Source: Dactylorhiza incarnata
Lineage: Eukaryota > Streptophyta > Magnoliopsida > Asparagales > Orchidaceae
Assembly: GCA_033032865.1 (NCBI GenBank)
Contig: JAWHQI010000239.1
Span: 1,646,001 to 1,710,000 of the forward strand
Direction of reading: 5' to 3'
DNA length: 64,000 nucleotides
Shown in pieces: positions 42,394 to 54,262 of the stretch. The notes under the pieces were generated by a model. It was not told the DNA's origin. It worked only from the letters and a program-made list of their open reading frames with translations, and did no database searches. The position numbers and the translations under genes are program-made. Numbering within the stretch: position 1 is the stretch's first letter; every line of letters begins with the position of its first letter.

Positions 42394-43937
42394 ATGGAGT
42401 CAAGAATAGCTATCTGTTCCAGGGATAACTTTGCCCTTTGGAAAGTTAGAGAAAGAATATTCATGGAAGCAAAGGATCCTAGAATGTTCCAAATTGTTCA
42501 AGAAGGGTCTTATGTTCCTAAGACAGTGTCCAAGAAAATGACTGAAGATGAGATCATCCTAGTCAACTTAGACAAGAAGTCCCTGGGCATTATAGCTGAT
42601 GCAGTTGGTACTCCCATACTCCAGAAACTGATCCACTGCACGACAGCTAAGGAGATGTGGAACTCTCTAACAATCCTTATGGAAGGATCAGAAGCAGAAA
42701 GAAGCAAATCAGCTAAGGAGAAAGTCAGAACATTGAGTGACAGTGACTCAAGCTGTTCAGACTCAGAAGAGAAGAATCAGTTTGGATTGACTGTCCTATC
42801 TGAGTCAAAGGAAGAAGTCCAGGATGAAGTCTCACCTGAACATGTATGCAAAAGAGCTCCTCTATCTACCTCAGACTCAGAATCGGAGACGAGCACATCT
42901 GGTAATGATGACTGGTCCAAGTCATACAATGATCTCTTAGAATATGTCAAGATGCTCAAGATGCTGTGTAAGGAGCAGGATGCAATGATCTCCTCTCTTC
43001 AAGCAAGAAATCTTGATCTCTCAGAGAAAGCAGAAAGGCTAACTCTAGAGAATGCACAGTTTTGTGAACTCAAAAAGGACTTCAAGGCAAGCTCCAACCT
43101 TGACTTGATAGAGAAATTTGGGAAAACTATGAAGGCATTGATTGAGAGCAAGGAGCTGTGATGCTCACTAACCAGAGAAGTAGCTCTTCTGAAGAAGGAC
43201 AAATTTCAGCCCAAAGTCCTGAAATCTAAGAATGACAACACCAGAAGGGTGGAGAGTAAACTCCCCTTTGTAGTAAAGCATGTGACAAGCTCCTCCAAAC
43301 CAGAGACCTCTCCTCCACTGGTAAATGGTTGCTGCTCCACTCAAAGAAGGGAGCAGGGATGCTTCAAGGAAGACAGATCAGGCAGACCCTATGGGAAGAT
43401 GGCTAGCATGAGGAAAGAAATATCACCCTCCAAAAAGAATGCTGGCAATCCAATCTTGGGTATTTCAAGATTGGGAGCTCCACAAGTGGAGCAAAGAACA
43501 TGCCAAAAACCACAAAGTCACCTCAGGAAGTTATGAGGAGACAGAAATTTGCTGAGCTCAGAGAAGAGAAGAAATCCTAAAAGAAGACTGACTCCAGATG
43601 GAAAACAGTGAATGGTGACAGCAAACATCACATCTACCATCAACACAGTTCACCTTCTTTGCTTCATTTATTTATTCACACACAAAGAACTCTTGCTCAT
43701 ACAGTCAGCCAAAAAAGAAGATATAACAGGTATGAATGTTGGTGCTGTGGAAAGACTGGGCACTTTGCAATTGATTGTTGGTACAATCCAACTGCTCCAA
43801 GGGTAACAAATGCTAAACTTGCAAACAATGTCTTTCACAATCATTATGCATATCCGAGGGCAGTTATATCCAGTATGCCCGTCAAAGCTAACAATTTCCT
43901 AGGACCCAAATTCACTTGGGTTCCTAAGGACTTGTAA
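42394..43937 (+). pseudogene. gag: Element F gag
   Basis: The open frame from about 42394 to 43161 reads SRDNFALWKVRERIFMEAKD, KKMTEDEIILVNLDKKSLG and TTAKEMWNSLTILMEGS, the copia gag fold, then an acidic, Ser-rich part and a coiled-coil stretch (SSLQARNLDLSEKAERLTLE). After stops and frame changes the zinc knuckle CWCCGKTGHFAIDC appears near 43739-43780, followed by GPKFTWVPKDL. The next segment would normally lead into protease; here IWALDKVAV appears instead of the protease active site and pol is gone. An open frame starting at 42331 adds 21 residues with no family match; 42394 is the better start. Confidence 0.75.
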
Positions 43938-44368
43938 TCTTATTTTGCAGGTAGTCCAAGTGCCCACCAGAAGCAAATCTGGGCCTTGGACAAGGTGGCT
44001 GTTCTGACCCATAGGCAGAACAACAAAGTCTATTTACTAACAAAACTGATGAAGGTCATCCTACTAAAAGGGGGCTAAAAGTTGCATAGGGTTGCTGCCA
44101 AAGGATAACTCCCAAGCAGAGCGAAAGAATGCCTTAGGCAGACATGTAAGGAAGAATTGACTCGTCGATACAAGAAGTTGTTACGACGACACAATAGATG
44201 TTACGACGACAAAGATTCGAGCTGGGAGGATGCGTATCCATGGATCATTTTGACAACAATAACCGCATCGGCAAAATATAATCGAGCTATTTATATCGGG
44301 ATTAGATGGCTCCATCGAAGCCGTCTGATCGCTTTTTTTAAGGTACGCGCCTCTTCACCTACCGACAC

Positions 44369-44377
44369 TATAAATAG
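44369..44377 (+). promoter_or_regulatory. Internal TATA box before F extra ORF
   Basis: TATAAATAG, 106 bases before the ATG at 44483 with a C/T-rich leader between; typical plant promoter spacing. This suggests that the extra ORF has, or once had, its own transcript. Confidence 0.5.
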
Positions 44378-44482
44378 AGTGAATGCTCGAAAATAAAAAT
44401 TACGCTATCATTTGCCCTAAGCCGTTCCGTCGACAAACCCTCGCCTCCTTTGTCGCGCTGCCTTCTCTTTCACTCCGAATCA

Positions 44483-46458
44483 ATGGCTCCCAAGAAAGAA
44501 GAAGTGATCTCAGGTTGTGAACTTCAGCGAAGAGGTTTCAATGCCTGTTCCGACAAAATAAGACCAATAATAGGATTGTTGGAGGCATCGGGACTAGAAT
44601 ATGTCCAATGTGAACCCTCGGTTCTTCTCCACCGGGAATTAGGCGAGTTCTTTGCCGAAGCAAAACTCGACCACACTGAATCATGGATAAAGTCCATGGT
44701 GGGAGGCAGGAAAGTCAAGATATCTGCGAAAAGCCTTGGAAAAGCACTGAATCTGCCAGGAATCCAAGGGGGGAGGAAGAAGAAGAGATGACTTAGGAGA
44801 ATGTGTCCGCGAGCTACACCTGGTGCGGCCACACAGGGAAGACTTATGGGTCCATTAAGTGAGCGGAATTCAATCAGAAGGGGAAGTTGATGGCCGACAT
44901 CGTTGGCAAAGTTCTGCTATGCAAACCTGGGTCTCATGACCGAATCTCAAAGGACATGTTTGTTGTCATGGCCCGGATAATTCACACTAAGAAGACCAAC
45001 TGGAGTGAGTTCCTCTTCCAGAGAATGAAGCACACCCTGAAGTCCCCCGCCAACGGAAGAATAATGTCCCTCTACCTGCTAAACACCTAGGGGGGAGTAC
45101 TGAATAAGAAAATGGGTGTTTCTCTACACTACTCCAAGCGTCTGGATGCAAAAATGCTAGATCGATGGGATAGGTCTATCCCCAAACCATCATCTAATGT
45201 CCAGCCTACTCCACAGAAATATGCATCTCAAATAGACCACTCAAAAAAAGAAGATTCATCCAGCAGCTCTGATGACATACCACCACCCCCACAAATCCCT
45301 GGTTCAACTGAGGGGGAGACTTCCACCCAAAGGAATTATCTAGAAATAGTACCAGAACCCGCTCCCACAGATGTTATTGAAGAAAATAGAAACCCCAACT
45401 TGGGGAGTGTTCCTGCTGAGGGGGAGTCCCAACTTGGGAGCTCAGCCCAAGACGCAGAGATGTTTGATGGGGAGCTCTAGGCGGGAGGCTCAACTCAAGG
45501 TGATGCACAAGTTGAGGGGCAGACCCCTTAGGGGCACTCTGCCCTAGAGGATCAAGGATATGTGCCTGACCCCATGGAAGACCTCACTCTCTCAGACGGC
45601 AGAGAACTAATAGTAGCAAGTAAGATTGTGCTCATATCTCCAAGGGAGACACTGCCAGAAAATGTCAAGGGGAAGGCTAAGGCAACAACACACCTCAGTG
45701 AAGAATCATCTGCAAGTATCTCTGAAGGAATTCCACTGGAAAGAGAAGAGGAAGATGAACAAACTGCTGAGCCATCCTCGGCTCAGTCAGGCTCTCTTTT
45801 CCACATGATGTCAGCCCTGCTAAATGCTCAGCGCAAACAACTAGAGCAATTCATAGTAAAAACTGTGGATAATCTAAGGGAAGAAAGGAAGGGCGCGATC
45901 CAGAAAGTGAAGAAGGACATACTCCACCTCAACACCCAGTGCGTTCACTTCTACACACTGGCAGCTCCGGCGATAGAGAAGATGAGCGAGTAAGTAAATA
46001 AAGTGGGACATCAAACCCACACAATCCTGAAAAAGCAAGGCACATTCTCAAACAATGTGTACTATGGTTTTAAGCAGATAGAGACAGATGCTGCAAATAA
46101 CATAAATCAAATTCTGAATAAGGTCAATGAGAACGCTCATACCTTAGATACCCATCTGCTTGAAATAAACAACAATTTGGTTGTGGCTGAACAAAACTTG
46201 CATGAAAAGCTAAATCTAGTCAGAGAAGGACTTGAGGAAAGGGTAATTGAACAAGCCCTAAAGGGGGAGAAGGAAATAATAAACGCCAGTTCACATCAAG
46301 CGATGTGGATAACAAATCAAATAAAGCGGACAATGAAGAAACCCCCATCACTATATGAAGCTGCCAATCCTTCTGAAAGCACTGACTCAGCTGAGTATGG
46401 AATAGAGTTTGGAGAATCAGCAACCTCCAGAAAAAGAAAGATAATTCAGAGCAGCTAG
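44483..46458 (+). pseudogene. Element F extra ORF (plant transposon-associated protein, degenerate)
   Basis: Starts MAPKKEEVISGC. It reads through ELGEFFAEAKL and KVKISAKSLGKALNLPG to a stop at 44789, then in other frames IVGKVLLCKPGSHDRISKDM, FVVMARIIHTKKTNWSEFLF, and an acidic/Ser-Pro-rich middle (SSSSDDIPPPP). It then reads AQRKQLEQFIVKTVDNLREER, coiled-coil segments with NNNLVVAEQNLHEKLNLVREG, and a basic end SRKRKI at 46458. The middle resembles the putative plant transposon protein domain found in extra or env-like ORFs of plant retroelements; that is family knowledge from memory. Stops at about 44789, 45088, 45478 and 45991. Function unknown. It could also be a captured gene. Confidence 0.55.
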
Positions 46459-46974
46459 TATCGGCAAAAGAGACTGAGGGGAATTGAGCTGGATCCACAA
46501 TCAGGAAGGTGGAGTCCTGTCTCAAGAGAAATAATAACTGAATCATGGATTCAGTTTGGATATCCTCAGGAGGACTATCTGAGGGCATACTAGTCAGCTG
46601 AATGGCAGAAACATCTGAAGCAGCTGGAGAGGAGGAAGAATCACAAGCTAGCATTCCCACAAGGTCCTCCTCCCTCTCCTAAGAAGATTCCCCTGCCCAT
46701 CAACTACCATCAGAGGCAAAGGCTGAAAACCAAAGGGGCAAGCAGTAACAGACATTGATGGGGCAACAAATTAAAATCTTAATTTATTTTGTTGGGGCAA
46801 ATGAATGCTAATGTTTATTCTTGAACATTTAATCTATTTATATGCTTGAAGAACATTTCATCTATTTATATGATTGATGCTTTAAGTATGATGTTACTAT
46901 CTTAAATGATATATATTTTCACGAGTGGCATTTATCATTGAGGTAAGTTAGCGCTTCTTCAAATAGGGGGAGAT
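46459..46974 (+). other. Element F 3' non-coding region and PPT
   Basis: After the extra ORF come about 500 bases without a supported gene, ending with ATAGGGGGAGAT next to the 3' LTR (46963-46974). Confidence 0.75.
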
Positions 46975-49074
46975 TGTTGGGAACAATGCCCAGCAATGTT
47001 CCTGATTTGAATAAGTGCTCAGCTCAATGATAAGTGCAAGTTGTATTTAATGTTCGATCTAGTTCAATGTCAAGTACTTTAGTTATTTCAGTAAGAACTA
47101 TATCGTTAAGAAGAACAGAAGATGTCGTCGACAAAGTATGCTTGTCTTCATGATGATGGGGCAAAGCAAAAGCTGGGACTTGGCGAGTTCGTCGAACGTA
47201 GAATGCTGTTCGTCGAACACAGAAGTAAGATCATCGAACGCAGAAGGAAGTTCCTCGAATGCTGAGAATTGGCGAGTTAGTCGAACGCTGAGATTCGGCA
47301 AGATCATCGAACGCAGAAGGAAGATCGTCAAAAAGAGAAGGAAGATCATCAAACGCAGAATGAAGATAGTCGAACGCTGAGACTCGGCAAGATCATCGAA
47401 CGCAGAAGGAAGATCGTCGAACACAGAAGGAAGATCGTCGAACGCATAATGGAGTTCGTCAAACGAAGATTGCGGTTCGTCAAAGGCAGAGAAGACACGG
47501 CATCATCGACATCAACAAAGTAGCCTTGTCGTCGAGAAGAACAGACATCGTCGTGAAGAAGCCTTATCGCTAAAAAGGCTAAGTATGACTGATGGCGTAG
47601 GACATCGTCATAATGAAGGCATGTCGTCAAGAAGACTGAAGAAGGACAGCTGAAGACAAGCAGTTGCTAAAGTATGATCTGTCGACATGTTATCACTCAT
47701 GTCATCAAGAGAGTAACGTGATTACAACGATAGTCTGCAAGAAAGAAGATCGCGATGATACAGTCAGAGATAGCATATCGTCGTATATGCAGGAGCGCCA
47801 GAATGTCTCGTATCATCGAAATACCAGCATCAGAAGTAGAAGCAAGAAGAATTGAAAGTCTACCTAAGGCCAAGGCATCGACAAAGTCCTATCGTCGAGA
47901 TATTGTCCATGTCGTCATAACAATGGAAATATCGTCCAGACAGATTCAAATGCTGCGGACGCGCTGTCAGCATTTAATGCTGCCGCCTGATTGTCCAATC
48001 AGCGCGTGCTCTTATGGAATGGGCGTCTGACATTAAAGGACATCACATGTGACCGTTATGCGGATCATCTGTCCTATAAAAGGGACAGTGATGCCCTAAT
48101 AAAGGAGTCTTCAAGATAGAGAAAAAGAACGAAAAAGAATCCCGTCGCAACACTTCAATAGAATAGTATTTTCGGCGGAGAAGAAGAAGATCAAGTAGAG
48201 AACAAGCATCAAGTGTTCTCTGAAGAATCAGTCATCTCCATCAACTGAAAAGTAGCCGATCAACATCAGGCAAAAGAAGAGGAGGCTGAAGAAGATCCAG
48301 TGCTGAAACTCCAAATTAAGAAGCATCTTCTTCAACCTAAAGGAGCCGATCTTCATCAGGCTAAGTTGACAATCTTCATCCGAGAGAAGAAACACTCTTC
48401 TACTGTTATTTCTGGTAAGGCTTGCGGGCCTACTTGTCTAGCTTGAGGGTTGGAGAGTTGTGAGGCTTGAGGGCCAGGGAAGTGGACTTGCGGGTCCGAC
48501 ACCATCTAGCTTGAGGGATGTAGAGCTGTGATGCTTGAGGGCCAGGGCAGTGGACTTGCGAGTCCGACACCGTCTAGCTTGAGGGTGGAGAGCTGTGAGG
48601 CTTGAGGGCCAGGGAAGTGGACTTGCGGGTCCGATCTTGTCGAGCTTGAGGGCTCAGGCACAATAGGGGCTTGCGGGCCTAGGCTGTAGGCACAGGACTT
48701 GCGGGGCTGTGTAGTGTAGGGATTGAGGGCCTGAGTGTCGAGCATGCGGGCTCGGGTGCAGTAGGGGCTAGCGGGCCTAGGATGTAGGACTTGCGGGTCC
48801 GTGGTGTAAGGCTTGAGGGCCTGAAGTTTTTGGAGGAGCTTGTCGAGCCCAGCACACTGCTAGGTAGGCGCAGAGGGAAAGAGGACTACTCAAGACACCC
48901 GGTCTTGAGGAACCTCTATACATCTTTGTGTGCTTTTCTATGTTGTGCTTTCTACTATATAGATCTATTAACCAGAAATCAAGAACACCTAAAAGGGGAT
49001 AATATGATCTGAAAAACCTATTCACCCCCCCCCCCCCCCCCTCTAGTTGATAAGTCAACACCCAATAAATAATA
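46975..49074 (+). repeat. Element F 3' LTR (2100 bp)
   Basis: Begins tgttgggaac; its last bases ataaataata correspond to ataaacaaca in the left copy with two C-to-T changes. Same arrays as the left copy at 47190-47475 and 48415-48830, and a C run near 49026-49041. Confidence 0.92.
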
Positions 49075-49962
49075 AGGAATGAAGGAGTTCGAACTCCCCA
49101 GAGGAAGCCGAGCCCTCCTCTTCAGATATCCGCGGCTTGCTTTTCTTTCGCCGCCTCTCCCTCTTAGTCAGAACCAAGCCACATGGGCTGACCGTTTTGT
49201 TCTTTGGGACAACAACAACGGATGCAAAATAGCCAAAGGATAATAAGATAGGTCGCACGGTCAAACGTTGCGGGTTGTGAGAAGCTTACTGTCTTCAGGT
49301 TGATCATGCTCCAACTCTGAGAGTAGCGGGATGTAGTGGTTTACATAAAGCCGCTCGGTCTCGAGGAACTTGAAGATGTTCAGCTCGACTTCTCCAATAT
49401 TGGTTGGTCGGAAAGCCTCCTCATCCCGCACCTGCGGGTTGACCTACAATAGACTGAGCTGGTCCTCAAAGATCAAGTACCTCTCTGACCAGCTCGAGAT
49501 CTTGTTCGCCAGGTTGACGACCTTCAGTCCTCTGCATCCAAAGTAAAGATGCCATCAGAATACCTTTTTTCCGGCATCTAGAATAGATCGCACGAAAAAG
49601 AACTTTCTGAACAGACCGATGGAGAAGCGGACTCCTTCAGACTGCAGATAAGAAACGAAGCTGAAGATTGATGCTATAAAATTCGGCGGGAGTTGTCCGG
49701 GAACAACTCTGTAATGATCAAAAACTGTAATGACTTGAAGTGGGAGCGGAAACTTGAAGCCATTTTCAAAATGATCGATGGGAATGGCGATCTGGGTGGG
49801 GGTGGACGAATTGATTCGCTCATCGTGCAGAGGAAGCCGCACGAGTAAATTGCTACCCACCATGTGCCTCTCCACAAAATCGTCTAATGCCGCTTGAGTT
49901 AGACGACATTCTTTGTGATCGGTCGAATGAAATGCTGAGGATGCATCAGTTCGGACGGCCAT
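49075..49962 (-). pseudogene. Element A extra ORF 1, N-terminal part (gypsy-type transposon domain)
   Basis: From ATG 49962 the frame reads MAVRTDASSAF, LTQAALDDFVERHMVG, LPLHDERI, then a stretch with FPLPLQVITVFDHYRVVPGQ, LPPNFIASIFSFVSYLQSEG and FSIGLFRKFFFV. This resembles the plant domain named putative gypsy type transposon (PF04195, from memory). A TGA at 49555-49557 and a TAG near 49452 interrupt it; recognisable coding continues to about 49280, with SWSERYLIFEDQ and LETERLYVNHYIPLL. A KKRKRR-like basic stretch and an acidic SEEEGSASSGEFELL segment precede the F junction. Known in Tat-type elements between 5' LTR and gag; role unknown. Confidence 0.7.
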
Positions 49963-50401
49963 GAATGTTGTGAGAATGACTCCGAAAGTCGGCTACTTAT
50001 TGAATTTAATGACCTGCAAATAGAAAAGCTGGGTCGAGGCTAACTGTCTTAAGCCGCGCGGCCAGAAACTTGCATACTCATAAAATTATATAACGGGAAA
50101 GCCGCAAGCGTGCAACACAAGTCGTGTGTCCAAAAAACTACATATTCATGACATTGTATAACAGAAAAGCCGCAAACATACAAACACAAGCCGCGCGACT
50201 TACTGAGTAGTTCAAAGACATCAAAACATATTCTAGAAATTCAAAAACAAAGACCGCAAGCATTCAACACAAGCCGCACGGATTAAATAAACATCTACAG
50301 GCATTGAAAATAGAATATCGTCAAAACAAGCATTCAACGTCAATATTGTCCCAAGGACCAAACAAATAATATTACAAACATTGTCTTCAAACTAAAGCCA
50401 C

Positions 50402-52129
50402 TCACGGCTGATGATGCTCAGGGGAAGGGTGTTTGCGATGAAGACAAGTGACCTGGTCGCCGGTTTGGAGGAGAAGGTTATACATATGACAGGCACCGTG
50501 ATGAAGCTGGTTAATTGTACTATGAAGCGGCGCGGCATCCCGCTCTACCTGCGCAACAGGAATCATACAAGCAGGAGGTACCGAGATGACCTCTCCAATC
50601 ATGGGATCGGCCGCCCTGACCGGGGGAGGATTTGAGGTCCCCCCAGCAGTTGGGCGGCTCGATATCCGCGGCCTATCATCACTAGAGTTAGCGGGTCGCC
50701 GGCTTCCGCCGACTTCCCTAGTCAAAAATAAATACTTCTCTGGATAATATTTGTAGTCATCTTCGAGATTTGAGACCGCCTTCTTCTACTTATTAAGCCG
50801 CACGGTTAGGACAGTGTTATGCTCCATCATCACCTTCTCTTTCTCCAGCCGCGCCTTCTTCTCGGCCTCCAGAGCAGTCCGTGTGGCCTCCTCCCGATCT
50901 TCAAGCTCCTTCACACTCTCTTTCAAGGTGTCAAGAAGGCTCTTGAAGTCGGTCAGATCTTCCGTGCCATAGTTTAAGTTCAGTGCGAGGCTTGGCGCTG
51001 GAGGAGGAAGTGGAGGGAGGCTGGCCGTCATATCGCCAAGCTTCATAGGTTGATCCGGATTATTTGCAAATAAAAGCGAGGTCAGCACAATCGGAAGCGA
51101 ATAACACAACACAAAATACTACAAGATTAATGCCTGAATGCAAGGCCGCCTCGACTGCTTAGGGTACAATCTTCGACGCTGCTCCCTCCAAAATTCATTC
51201 ATTCTGCCTCTGTTTCATGGCAGAAGACTGAACCGCGGATGGGAAATAACTCTGTAGCGGATTCAACATCAAGACATTTTTTCGAGGCCGCGTTCTAAAG
51301 AAGCGGATAGATTGATAGCCCGCATCATGTTTACCTTTTGCCAAGGGGTTTGACGGCCGCAGCTTGTCCAAAGACTGCCTCAGCTCCTCGGCCTTGATCT
51401 TCATGAACTTCATCCCGCTTTCTTCGAAAGCGCTCTTTCTCAGCACGGTTTCATCCGGTATAGCCGCATTCTCGCAAAGATGGTCGACTTCACTTGTGAC
51501 TGCATGGGTGTCAAGCAGCTTGTCCTGCCTCTCCAAGTTGTCCATATCCTTCAGGATATCGCTGATGGATATGCTAGCCGCATAATTGAAAAGTAGCTCG
51601 CCTGGCTTATCGGGAGGGGTGACATCCTCTTCAGCGACTTCCTTTTCGCGCGACTTGTTTTGGAGGCTGGCCGCGGCTAGTCGACTGGAGGCTGCTTCAT
51701 TTTTGGACCTCAACTTCTTGGCCTTCTTGGTTATTCTCTCTGCCCTGGTTTCAACTCTTTTTCTCTTCTTGGTTGACTCCGGGTCGGCCTGTTGGGATCG
51801 GCTAGAGTTGTCCTCTATAACCACCACCAACGGGGTGGTCAACCCATCCGACTTCGGGTAGTTAACCACCCCTTCCTCTCTGTCATTTATATTTAAATGG
51901 CTCCGGGTTATTCTCATTGCCGTCATTTTTGGCCCTCAACTTCTTGGCCTTCTTAGTTATTCTCTCTGTCATTGTTTCAGCTATTATTCTCTTCTTGGCT
52001 GACTCCAGGTTGGCCTATTGGGATCGGCTAGAGTTGTCCTCTATAACCACCACCAACGGGGTGGTCAACCTGTTCGGCTTTGGGGAGTTAACCACCCCTT
52101 CCTCTCCATCATTTATCATTAAATGAGGA
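50402..52129 (-). pseudogene. Element A extra ORF 2, main part (coiled coil, basic)
   Basis: Minus-strand frames 51926-51195, 51112-50786 and 50725-50402 look like pieces of one coding region. It has a very basic, probably nuclear-targeting block (TKKRKRVETRAERITKKAKK), then ISISDILKDMDNLERQDKLL, KAEELRQSLDKL, and a coiled coil (VKELEDREEATRTALEAEKKARLEKEKV) after a Pro-rich stretch. No named domain. Part of its N-terminal half is duplicated (51698-51923 and 51924-52129), and the duplicate is cut at 52129 by the solo LTR G; coding-like sequence resumes at 55129. The interval 49963-50401 shows no gene. Function unknown. Confidence 0.5.
51698..52129. repeat. Tandem duplication in A extra ORF 2 (period about 226 bp)
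   Basis: Two copies start CATTTTTGG at 51698 and 51924. The second ends after 206 bases at the G insertion point. Both keep the GTGGTCAACC and TTAACCACCCCTTCCTCT segments with only scattered differences. Confidence 0.85.
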
Positions 52130-53030
52130 TGTAACGCCCCAGCTTTATTATAGTTTTTTTAAGCGGGGATCCGAATTGGTAGTGTCCTATATATTAAAGC
52201 TATCGTTGTGTAGTGACAATGCGAGAGGGCGTTACCGTTGCGTCGGTGTCGTCTGGCGGGTTTGATTCTAGGTTGAGGTATATATGCACACATATACACA
52301 TATATATTCATATGTATATACAATCATAAATAATACATGCATAAAAGTTATGCCTAAGTATAGAAATTATATATAAACTTATATATATATAAGTTATATT
52401 TTTTATATATACACATATATATTCATAGCTGCTTACCTTGGAATGCGCCGGCCATTGGTTCTCCCCCTTTCTCCCCCCCCCCCCCCCCCCCGATAAATTC
52501 CAGCTGCCGAGCGTCAAAGGGGCGATCTAGGGTTTCGGCGTCGGGATCGTCGGAGGAGGCGATTTGGAGGTTGCCGGAGCTTGGCTCCTTCGTCGGTATG
52601 GTGAATCGGTGAGCCCTCGTCGACATCGGTTGTGGTCTCGCGGTTTTCCGGCCGTAGCCTTCTCTTTGGCGTGGTGGCGGCTTCTGTTGCAAGGCAAAAA
52701 AACCTTTCCCTCCTCTTTCCTCTCCCCTCTTTCCTTCTATTTACTTGAACTGGTGGTGAGTTGGGTTGGCAGCTTCGTCCTGATGCTCGGTTTTACCTAA
52801 TTATGTTGAAACTTCTTCTTTATACTCAAATTTGCTCCAGGCCTCTATGCCATATCTGATACTCGGTTTACCCCTTGGTTCACCTTGCTAGTTCCTGATT
52901 CAAATTTTGTTCTTTAGATTATGCTGAAATTTCTGATTTTTTTGGGTTATTAAATGCCTCATTTTCTTGTCTAATCGGAGTGGGGCTGCTGTTATAAAAC
53001 CTGCTATTATGTTTTTTTTTTCTTTTGTTG

Positions 53031-53215
53031 GGGGGCTGATGCTGTTCCTTTTAGTTGGGGCTGATGTTGTGCCTTTTAGTTGGGGCTGATGCGGTTCCTT
53101 TTAGTTGGGGCTGATGTTGTGCCTTTTAGTTGGGGCTGATGTTGTTCCTTTTAGTTGGGGCTGATGTTGTGCCTTTTAGTTGGGGCTGATGATGTTCCTT
53201 TTAGTGGGGGGCTGC
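53031..53215. repeat. 25-bp tandem repeat in G
   Basis: About seven units of TGGGGCTGATGYTGTKCCTT plus TTAGT. Adjacent units alternate GTGCC and GTTCC, which suggests a 50-base higher-order unit. Confidence 0.9.
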
Positions 53216-53325
53216 TGTATTGAAACCTGCTGTTATCATATGGCTTTAAATGGGGGACTGCTGTACTGAAAACTGCTGCTATATATACAGATATGCAACC
53301 TTCCTACTTGGGATCTTTTTGGTGT

Positions 53326-53385
53326 GGGGGGGGGGGGGGGCTGCCTCTCAACTTTGTTAATTTGGGGGGGGGGGGGGGGGGGGGG
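53326..53385. repeat. Long G homopolymers in G
   Basis: G runs of about 15 (53326-53340) and 22 (53364-53385) bases separated by CTGCCTCTCAACTTTG-type sequence; a C run of about 19 lies at 52473-52491. Lengths in the assembly may be unreliable. Confidence 0.8.
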
Positions 53386-54040
53386 TTGTTTTCTTATGTT
53401 AGGGGGCTGCCTCTCATCTTTGTTAATTTGGGGGGCTGTTTTCTTATGTTAGGGGCTGCATCTTATTCCTTGTCTTAATAAGGGCTGTTGCTATGTTCTT
53501 TACCCAAGGAATGCTTGCATCACTCTTGTTGGGTTTCATTACTCACAAAGAAATTCTGCGCGCTTCGATTACAAGTAGCTAGAAAGGGATAATATTTTGG
53601 CGGTTGGTTTTTGCTAGCTCCACGACATACTTAGTTGGTTGAATTTGGATGGTTGCGACCAAATTGCACGAAATCATCCTTGCTAATTCCTGTCGGTATG
53701 AGGAACCAGGCCCTAAATTCCCGGGGAATTTTATTTCCTAATGCCTGGCGGGTTGGGGGAATTAGAGACTAAATTCTCTGGGAATTTCTGTGCCTAGTTC
53801 TCGATGATTTAACAAAGCCTTTAATCGCTAAACTTGAGAAGGAGTGTAGATGGAATTCGGCTTCGAACCTTATATCCATACTGGTTATCGTCAGTTTCCC
53901 ACCTGCTGTAGGATATCAAGGCTATTGTATAATTTTTTTGCATATGTGCCAATAGCAGATTTACTCCCCTATATTAAGCATAAGACCCTCTTCGAGCGTC
54001 AACCCCGTATGCTGCTAATAAGTTTTGTTGGATTTGATTA

Positions 54041-54262
54041 TGGACTGGTGCGTGGGTGGACGTAGGGGCCTCCACCACAGTGGTTTATGGAGTGGTGTGT
54101 GGGTGGACGTAGGGGCCTCCACCAAAGTGGTTTTTTGGACTGGTATGTGGGTGGACGTAGGGGCCTCCACCACAGTGGTTTTTTGACCGGAGTGTGGGTG
54201 GATGCAGGGGCCCCCAACACAGGGGTTGTTGACTAGAGTGTGGGTGGACGTAGGGGCCCGCA
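54041..54262. repeat. 47-bp tandem repeat in G
   Basis: About five units containing GTGGGTGGACGTAGGGGCC and CTCCACCACAGTGG. Apparent proteins on either strand over this array are artefacts of the repeat. Confidence 0.9.

Larger units (their letters stand above)
40169..49074 (+). mobile_element. Element F: LTR retrotransposon with gag and extra ORF but no pol
   Basis: LTRs 40169-42312 and 46975-49074 match along their length. A plus-strand iMet-like primer site (TTGTATCAAAGC, two substitutions) follows the left LTR and a PPT (ATAGGGGGAGAT) precedes the right one. The interior has a copia-type gag with zinc knuckle (42394-43937) and a second coding region (44483-46458) but no protease, RT or integrase motifs. 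I see no clear target-site duplication (left flank ccacag, right flank aggaat). It lies inside A's extra ORF 1. It probably arose from a Sirevirus-type copia by loss of pol. Confidence 0.85.

Noticed and set aside
49203..49306. Possible further intron in A extra ORF 1 (GTAAGC to CCAAAG)
   Set aside because: The reading frames on the two sides do not agree after removal, so I could not support it.
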